Source: Syntrophales bacterium (GTDB taxonomy: Bacteria; Desulfobacterota; Syntrophia; Syntrophales; PHBD01). Taken from it: a stretch of DNA of 64,000 nt. Below, in pieces: positions 59,092 to 64,000 of the stretch; the first letter of the stretch is position 1; each line of letters starts with the position of its first letter. Both the position numbers and the translations under genes were made by a program. The stretch is taken from assembly GCA_035363115.1 (NCBI GenBank), contig DAOSEM010000001.1, positions 434,001 through 498,000 of the forward strand, in the 5' to 3' direction. The notes under the pieces were generated by a model that saw only the letters and a list, made by a program, of their open reading frames with translations, was not told the DNA's origin and did not search any database.

Positions 59092-60170
59092 TTCTCAGTA
59101 GAACCCCCTTTCGCATTTCATTTTTTGGCGGCGGCACGGACTATCCGTCCTGGTATCTGAAGCATGGTGGAAGCGTCCTTGCAACAACGATTAACAAGTA
59201 TTGCTACATCTCGTGCCGCTGGCTGCCCCCCTTCTTTGAACACCGGATCAGGGTTGTATATTCAAAGATTGAAAATTGCCAGTCCTTCGAAGAGATACAG
59301 CATCCTGCTGTTCGCGAAATCCTTCGCTTCCTGTCGATTCATAATGGCATAGAAATCCATCATGACGGAGATTTGCCTGCTCGCAGCGGCATGGGGTCGA
59401 GTTCCGCCTTCACAGTCGGCTTGATGCACGCATTGTACGGCCTTTCAGGTACCATGCCAAGCAAGAATCAACTGGCTTCAAACAGCATTCGCATCGAGCA
59501 GGAAATTCTGAGGGAGACGGTCGGTTCACAGGACCAGATTTCGGCAGCCTACGGTGGTTTTAATCAGATTATTTTCAAACCCAATGGCGATTTTGTCGTT
59601 CGCCCAATCACCATCGCGACCGAAAGGCTGGCCGAACTTAACCGGCACCTGATGCTTTTCTATACCGGCATAAAAAGGACGGCATCGGATGTCGCGAAAA
59701 GCTATATTAAAGATTTTGAAAATAATAACGAGCGACTCCAGGAGATGCACGGCATGGTCAAGGAAGGGCTTGCTATCCTGAACGGCACCGGCAGCATTCA
59801 AACATTTGGTGAGTTGCTTCATGAATCGTGGGAACTCAAGAGGGGACTGGGGGGTAAGGTCAGCAATGGTGTTGTTGACGACCTGTACGCAAATGCCAGG
59901 GCAAACGGGGCGATCGGAGGAAAGATCACAGGGGCAGGCGGCGGTGGATTTCTGCTCCTGTTTGTTCCTCCTGTATCACAGGAGAATGTTCGTCGATCAT
60001 TGCGGCAATTGCTGCATGTTCCGTTCAAATTTGATAACACGGGCAGCCAGATCATTTTCTATGAGCCGGAGAAGGAGGACTATTTGGCCATGGAAAGCAT
60101 CCAGGATCGATCTGCTATAGCCGCATTCAGGGAAATGGCCAGTATCGGCGGCAAGGGGAGCGGCAATTGA
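59088..60170 (+). CDS. hddA: D-glycero-alpha-D-manno-heptose 7-phosphate kinase (HddA-like GHMP kinase)
   Basis: 360 residues. ILSRTPFRISFFGGGTDYPSWYLKHGGSVLATTINKY is the N-terminal GHMP segment and SMALL substrate loop, DLPARSGMGSSSAFTVGLMHAL (about 95-115) the ATP-binding glycine-rich motif, and GKITGAGGGGFLLLFV the third GHMP motif. Matches HddA, which phosphorylates heptose 7-phosphate at C1. GmhA and GmhB-type enzymes for the other steps are not in the window. GDP-heptose may be the sugar changed by the SDRs around it. Confidence 0.88.
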   Translation: MILSRTPFRISFFGGGTDYPSWYLKHGGSVLATTINKYCYISCRWLPPFFEHRIRVVYSKIENCQSFEEIQHPAVREILRFLSIHNGIEIHHDGDLPARSGMGSSSAFTVGLMHALYGLSGTMPSKNQLASNSIRIEQEILRETVGSQDQISAAYGGFNQIIFKPNGDFVVRPITIATERLAELNRHLMLFYTGIKRTASDVAKSYIKDFENNNERLQEMHGMVKEGLAILNGTGSIQTFGELLHESWELKRGLGGKVSNGVVDDLYANARANGAIGGKITGAGGGGFLLLFVPPVSQENVRRSLRQLLHVPFKFDNTGSQIIFYEPEKEDYLAMESIQDRSAIAAFREMASIGGKGSGN

Positions 60171-61138
60171 GTCATTCAGCTTACGAGCTCAGGCATCTCT
60201 TTTATGAGATGTTGCGGATACGAAAAGTCCAGATCAAGATAGATGCGCACTATCTCGAAAATGAGATGAAGACGCCGGTTCACCTTTACATCGGCCAGGA
60301 GGCGATTGCGGTCGGCGTTTGTTCGAACCTCAACAGGGACGACTACATAAACAGCAACCATCGCAGTCACGGTCATTATCTCGCTAAGGGTGGCAGCCTC
60401 AGGGCACTGATTGCGGAGTTGTTCTGCCGCGAGACCGGGTGTTCGAAGGGAAGGGGCGGCTCGATGCATCTGGTGGACGTATCCGTCGGTCATTACGGGA
60501 GCTCTTCCATCGTGGGAGGGGGGATTCCCATTGCAACCGGATTGGGCATGTCGATTCAGATGCAGCGGCAATCGGCAGTCAGCGTGGTATTCTTCGGTGA
60601 TGGCGCTGCCGATGAAGGGGTCCTTTATGAAAGCATCAACTTCGCCGTACTGAAGAAGCTGCCCGTCATTTACATCCTGGAGAACAATCAGTTCTCAGTC
60701 TGTTCCCATGTATCGGTCCGGCAGGCGGGGGATAACGTCTTCCATGCCATGCCTGGGGATTTGCTGTATACAAAGATCATAGACGGCAACAATGTTCTTG
60801 CGATCCGTGAAGCATCCGGCAGGGCCGTGGCCCGTGCCAGGGAAGGTCAGGGGCCGTCATTCCTCGAATGCAGGACGTACCGAATCCTCGGCCATGCGGG
60901 ATGTGAAGCACAGGATCCTTCCGGATATCGATCATCTGAAGACATTCAGTCTTGGAAAAGAAAGTGCCCCGTTTCAAGATTGCGGAAAAATCTCCTGAAG
61001 AAAGGGATAATCACCTTGGATATGATTTCGGACATGGAGAGAAGAATCGATGAGGAAATTGATGATGCTTTCGAATATGCGAAGAAATCTCCACTGCCAA
61101 CTGCTGCAACTCTCCATCGCTATCTTTTTTGTGAGTAG
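60167..61138 (+). CDS. TPP-dependent 2-oxoacid dehydrogenase E1 alpha-like
   Basis: 323 residues from TTG 60167 overlapping the previous stop. RKVQIKIDAHYLENEMKTPVHLYIGQEAIAVGV is the E1 alpha start, INSNHRSHGHYLAKGG and GGSMHLVD the cofactor loop, and VVFFGDGAADEGVLYESINFAVLKKLPVIYILENNQF has the TPP motif (Gly144-Asp145-Gly146 to the ENN). LLYTKIIDGNNV follows. It pairs with the E1 beta-like protein next to it. No lipoyl E2 or E3 is nearby, so it may not be part of a classical complex. Confidence 0.87.
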   Translation: MSHSAYELRHLFYEMLRIRKVQIKIDAHYLENEMKTPVHLYIGQEAIAVGVCSNLNRDDYINSNHRSHGHYLAKGGSLRALIAELFCRETGCSKGRGGSMHLVDVSVGHYGSSSIVGGGIPIATGLGMSIQMQRQSAVSVVFFGDGAADEGVLYESINFAVLKKLPVIYILENNQFSVCSHVSVRQAGDNVFHAMPGDLLYTKIIDGNNVLAIREASGRAVARAREGQGPSFLECRTYRILGHAGCEAQDPSGYRSSEDIQSWKRKCPVSRLRKNLLKKGIITLDMISDMERRIDEEIDDAFEYAKKSPLPTAATLHRYLFCE

Positions 61139-61143
61139 TGCCC

Positions 61144-62190
61144 ATGCCCTGGTCAAAGATCAAGCCTGACGAGATAGAGCCGGACTTCAGCAAGGGCCTC
61201 ACAGAATGCAGACGCGTCTGTGCCTATGCGGATGCGGTTCGTGAAGCGCTGCAACTGGCCATGCGGCACGATAAGCGGGTTTTCGTGATGGGACAGGGGG
61301 TGGATGATCCTGGTGGTATGTTCGGTACAACCCTGGGGCTTCATCACGAATTTGGAGGGGAACGCGTTTTTGATACGCCCCTGGCGGAGACGGCGCTGAC
61401 GGGTGTCGCCGTGGGTGCCGCCCTGGGAGGGATGCATCCCGTCTATTTTCACAATCGTCCCGATTTTCTGCTTCTTGCCATGGACCAACTGGTCAATCAT
61501 GCGGCGAAGTGGCATTTCATGTTCGGCGGAGCCGTCTGCGTTCCTCTGGTACTCTGGGCTTGTGTGGGGAGAGGATGGGGCTCGGCCGCCCAGCATTCTC
61601 AGGCCTTGCAGGGACTATTCATGCATGTGCCGGGATTGAAGCTCGTCATGCCCAGTACGTGCCATGATGCGAAAGGACTGATGATCTCCGCCATAGCCGA
61701 TCCGAATCCTGTCCTGATCATCGATCATCGCTTCAATTTCAAGCAGCAGGGCGTCGTCCCGGAAGGGCTCTACCGGGTGCCGATCGGAAAGGGAATCGTC
61801 CGAAGGACCGGAAAAGACGTTACCGTCGTTGCCATTTCACATCTGTTGATCGATGCATTCCATGCAGCGGAAGAGTTGTCGGCGGACGGTATCGATGCCG
61901 AGGTCATCGATCCACGTTCTCTTCGTCCGCTAGATGAACAGATAATCCTTGAGTCAGTCGAAAAAACGGGTCGCCTGGTCATTGCCGATTCGGGCTGGAA
62001 GACAGGTGGTGCAACTGCAGAAATTGCAGCAATGGTGTCGGAAAAAGGGTTTCATTCCTTGAAAGGCCCCATCATCAGGGTGGCCTGCCCCGACCTGCCG
62101 ACGCCCGCCGGCTATACCCTCGAAGAAGCCTTCTATGTCGGCAAAGAAAACATCAAGAAGGCAATCCTGGAAAGCCTGTCTCGGGGGTAG
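61144..62190 (+). CDS. TPP-dependent dehydrogenase E1 beta-like
   Basis: 348 residues from ATG 61144 (a GTG at 61138 overlaps the alpha stop). ADAVREALQLAMRHDKRVFVMGQGVDDPGGMFGTTLGLHHEFGGERVFDTPLAETALTGVAVGAALGG is the E1 beta N-terminus with its conserved glutamate; QHSQALQGLFMHVPGLKLVMPSTCHDAKGLM is the middle. GKDVTVVAISHLLIDAFHAAEEL and PTPAGYTLEEAFYVGKENIKKAIL match the transketolase C-terminal domain. It completes the TPP site with the alpha subunit. In a polysaccharide operon such a pair may transfer a two-carbon unit to a sugar; that is inference. Confidence 0.87.
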   Translation: MPWSKIKPDEIEPDFSKGLTECRRVCAYADAVREALQLAMRHDKRVFVMGQGVDDPGGMFGTTLGLHHEFGGERVFDTPLAETALTGVAVGAALGGMHPVYFHNRPDFLLLAMDQLVNHAAKWHFMFGGAVCVPLVLWACVGRGWGSAAQHSQALQGLFMHVPGLKLVMPSTCHDAKGLMISAIADPNPVLIIDHRFNFKQQGVVPEGLYRVPIGKGIVRRTGKDVTVVAISHLLIDAFHAAEELSADGIDAEVIDPRSLRPLDEQIILESVEKTGRLVIADSGWKTGGATAEIAAMVSEKGFHSLKGPIIRVACPDLPTPAGYTLEEAFYVGKENIKKAILESLSRG

Positions 62191-62195
62191 GACGG

Positions 62196-63131
62196 ATGGA
62201 AAAACATTCCAGGATTTTTGTGGCGGGAGTCGAGACAGTTATCGGGGCCGGAATCAAAAGGGCCCTGAAAGCCCTCGGTTACGATCTGCTGATCGAGGGA
62301 CTTGCTGGCGACGAAGGAGTCAATCCCGGACGAGTGGAGAGCTTCTTCAGGACGGAAAGGCCTGAGTACGTCTTCATTGCTTCCGGCATGTCAGGAGGGA
62401 TTGCCGCAAACCTGAAGTTTCCGGCCGAACTCATGATCGATAACCTGCTCAGGCAGATTTACCTTATCGATGCCGCGCATCGTGCGGGGGTCAGGAAACT
62501 CCTGTATCTGGCAAGTTCCTGCTGCTACCCGAGGATGTGTATGCAACCGATGAAAGAGGAAGCCATCCTGACGGGTCCCCTGGAACCAACCAATGAACCC
62601 TATGCGCTGGCCAAGATTGCCGGCATCAAGATGATCGAGTCTTATCGCCGGGAGTACGGAGATAATTTCATCTGTGGTATCCCCGGAAACTGTTTCGGTC
62701 CGGGAGATGACTTCAGTCCCGAAGATTCCCATGTCATCGGTGCCTTGATCTGCCGCTTTCATGAAGCGAAGATCCAGGGATTGGGCGAAGTCGAGATATG
62801 GGGGTCGGGTGAACCGAGACGGGAATTTATCTATTCCGATGACCTCGGGGATGCCTGCGTTTTTGTCATGAACCATTATGAAGGGCTGTCTCCTGTAAAT
62901 CTGGGAAGCGGTCAGGACATATCAATCCGGGATCTGGCCCTCCTGATTCGGGAAATTGTTGCTTATGAAGGGTCTCTCCGCTTTGATCCTTCGAAGCCTG
63001 ATGGAATGCCGGTGAAACTGCTTGATTCCGGCAAACTTTTCTCTCTCGGCTGGAGGTCCCGGGTGGATTTCCGGTACGCACTTCAAAAGACATACGACTG
63101 GTTCCGGCAGAGCCAAGTCGTGAATCGGTAG
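62196..63131 (+). CDS. GDP-L-fucose synthase-like SDR
   Basis: 311 residues, five bases after the E1 beta stop. RIFVAGVETVIGAGIKRALKALG is the cofactor loop, GMSGGIAANLKFPAELMIDNLLRQIYLIDAAHRAG, YLASSCCYPRMCMQPMKEEAILTGPLEPTNEPYALAKIAG and GNCFGPGDDFSPEDSHVIGALI match GDP-fucose synthase, including the Tyr-x3-Lys (YALAK) and cysteine of its active site. It probably does a 3,5-epimerisation/reduction on a GDP-sugar, which may be GDP-heptose rather than GDP-mannose here, since HddC/HddA are in the same operon. Confidence 0.85.
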   Translation: MEKHSRIFVAGVETVIGAGIKRALKALGYDLLIEGLAGDEGVNPGRVESFFRTERPEYVFIASGMSGGIAANLKFPAELMIDNLLRQIYLIDAAHRAGVRKLLYLASSCCYPRMCMQPMKEEAILTGPLEPTNEPYALAKIAGIKMIESYRREYGDNFICGIPGNCFGPGDDFSPEDSHVIGALICRFHEAKIQGLGEVEIWGSGEPRREFIYSDDLGDACVFVMNHYEGLSPVNLGSGQDISIRDLALLIREIVAYEGSLRFDPSKPDGMPVKLLDSGKLFSLGWRSRVDFRYALQKTYDWFRQSQVVNR

Positions 63132-63137
63132 GTGATT

Positions 63138-64000
63138 ATGGCAAAGAAAAAAATGAAGGTTCCCTTCGGCACAATATCCATTCCAGAAAAATCGAAGGAA
63201 ATTATTTCGGAAATTCTTGAAACCAAAAGGGTATCCAGTGGGAAGTATGTCCGCGAATTCGAAGAAAAATTTGCCCGGCTGCATGGATTCAAGGAGGCGG
63301 TTGCAGTAAGCAGTGGAACGGATGCAGATATTCTTGCCTTGGCTGTGCTTCACGATTATGGAGCCAAGCGGGGCGACGAGATCATCATTCCCTCTCTCTC
63401 CTTTGTCGCGACAGGGAATGCCGTTGTTCACGCAGGATTCACGCCGTTGTTTGTCGATATTGAGAGAGATACGCTGAACATGGATCCTGGACAAATCGAA
63501 GAGGCCATTACGGAAAAAACCCGTGCCATCATGCCGGTTCATCTGATGGGTAAACCGGCCAGGATGGACGAGATAACGAGGATTGCAAAGAAGCACGACC
63601 TTTATGTCATAGAGGATGCCGCAGAGGCTCACGGGGCACGCTACAAGGGGAAGACTATCGGCCACCTGTCGCACATGGCGGCCTTCAGCACTTACATTGC
63701 TCATATCATCACGACGGCAGAAGGGGGGATCGTCATCACTCAGGATGAGGGCTTCGCCGACATACTCCGCTCGCTCCGTTCGCACGGTCGGGCATGCAAG
63801 TGCAGGCAATGCAAACTGAATCTGAAGTCAGGCTTCTGCGCCAAGAGATTCGCGAGCGAGGGAGGTGAAGATATCCGCTTCATCTTTGAGCGGATCGGAT
63901 ACTCCTGCAAGATGAACGAACTGGAAGCGGCAATCGGCCTCGGCAACATGGAAAATTATAACGATATCCTGAATAAACGAAGGGAGAACCTTCTGTACGT
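63138..64000 (+). CDS. DegT-family deoxysugar dehydratase-like protein, RfbH/ColD-type (partial, 3' end outside)
   Basis: 287 codons from ATG 63138, open to the window edge. MKVPFGTISIPEKSKEIISEI, AVAVSSGTDADILALAVLHDYG and YVIEDAAEAHGARY are DegT-family. At the PLP-lysine place the sequence is STYIAHIITTAEGG, with His189 instead of lysine, as in CDP-4-keto-6-deoxyglucose 3-dehydrase (RfbH/E1) and GDP-4-keto-6-deoxymannose 3-dehydratase (ColD). Then Cys220, Cys222, Cys225 and Cys234 (GRACKCRQCK to FCAKRF) sit where RfbH holds its 2Fe-2S cluster, in the same SHGR...C.KRF frame. A PMP-dependent C-3 dehydratase with an Fe-S centre is likely. Confidence 0.75.
   Translation, partial: MAKKKMKVPFGTISIPEKSKEIISEILETKRVSSGKYVREFEEKFARLHGFKEAVAVSSGTDADILALAVLHDYGAKRGDEIIIPSLSFVATGNAVVHAGFTPLFVDIERDTLNMDPGQIEEAITEKTRAIMPVHLMGKPARMDEITRIAKKHDLYVIEDAAEAHGARYKGKTIGHLSHMAAFSTYIAHIITTAEGGIVITQDEGFADILRSLRSHGRACKCRQCKLNLKSGFCAKRFASEGGEDIRFIFERIGYSCKMNELEAAIGLGNMENYNDILNKRRENLLY

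Overview
The window looks like part of the chromosome of a GC-rich, Gram-negative bacterium. It carries an ABC-2 polysaccharide exporter (Wzm/Wzt type), nonulosonate and uronate nucleotide-sugar genes, heptose-activation enzymes, MBOAT/SGNH acylation pairs and an Rhs protein. The gene mix would suit a syntrophic or sulfate-reducing Desulfobacterota lineage, but that placement is inference from gene content only. No rRNA, tRNA, CRISPR array or transposase was seen.

Region 1 (1-8.3 kb): the tail of an MBOAT acyltransferase, then a 1547-residue secreted Rhs/YD-repeat protein. Its last ~150 residues form a variable C-terminal (CT) module. At this module base composition falls sharply, and an AT-rich tract to about 8 kb holds three more copies or fragments of the same CT module. 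These alternate with small membrane or secreted genes, three of which are paralogues of each other. This reads as a polymorphic-toxin locus with a reserve of orphan toxin/immunity cassettes.

Region 2 (8.3-21.8 kb): envelope-glycan genes on both strands. There is a multi-membrane-span TPR protein, two SGNH/AlgJ-like proteins, an acyltransferase-3, an AlgI-like MBOAT, several GT2 and GT4 glycosyltransferases, two methyltransferases (one FkbM type) and a hotdog-fold thioesterase. This is where most of the recognisable glycosyltransferases lie.

Region 3 (21.9-64 kb): about 42 kb with every gene on the + strand, many start and stop codons overlapping, headed by a MarR-type EPS regulator with palindromes in front and a clear intrinsic terminator behind. 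In order: (a) a UDP-ManNAc(3NAc)A-type pathway (6-dehydrogenase, 2-epimerase, aminotransferase, and a fused 3-dehydrogenase/N-acetyltransferase); (b) Wzm and Wzt with a carbohydrate-binding C-terminus; (c) pseudaminic-acid-type genes (pseB, pseC, methylase, SpsF-like cytidylyltransferase, pseG, GNAT, later a NeuB/PseI synthase and a second cytidylyltransferase); (d) inserted in (c), an unusual set of an Fe-S protein, an SDR, a stand-alone ABC ATPase and a cysteine-rich HypB/UreG-like GTPase; (e) a second oxidoreductase/aminotransferase set, GT-B-like proteins and a run of methyltransferases; (f) a third aminotransferase, a 3,5-epimerase-like protein and a series of SDRs; (g) heptose kinase and guanylyltransferase, a TPP-dependent E1 alpha/beta pair, a GDP-fucose-synthase-like SDR and, at the edge, an RfbH/ColD-like deoxysugar dehydratase with His in place of the PLP lysine and a four-cysteine Fe-S motif.

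Together region 3 would make several unusual activated sugars and export a glycan by the ABC route, with methyl groups as possible chain caps. Few glycosyltransferases are present in region 3, and no initiating transferase or ligase was seen in the window, so some machinery must lie elsewhere.
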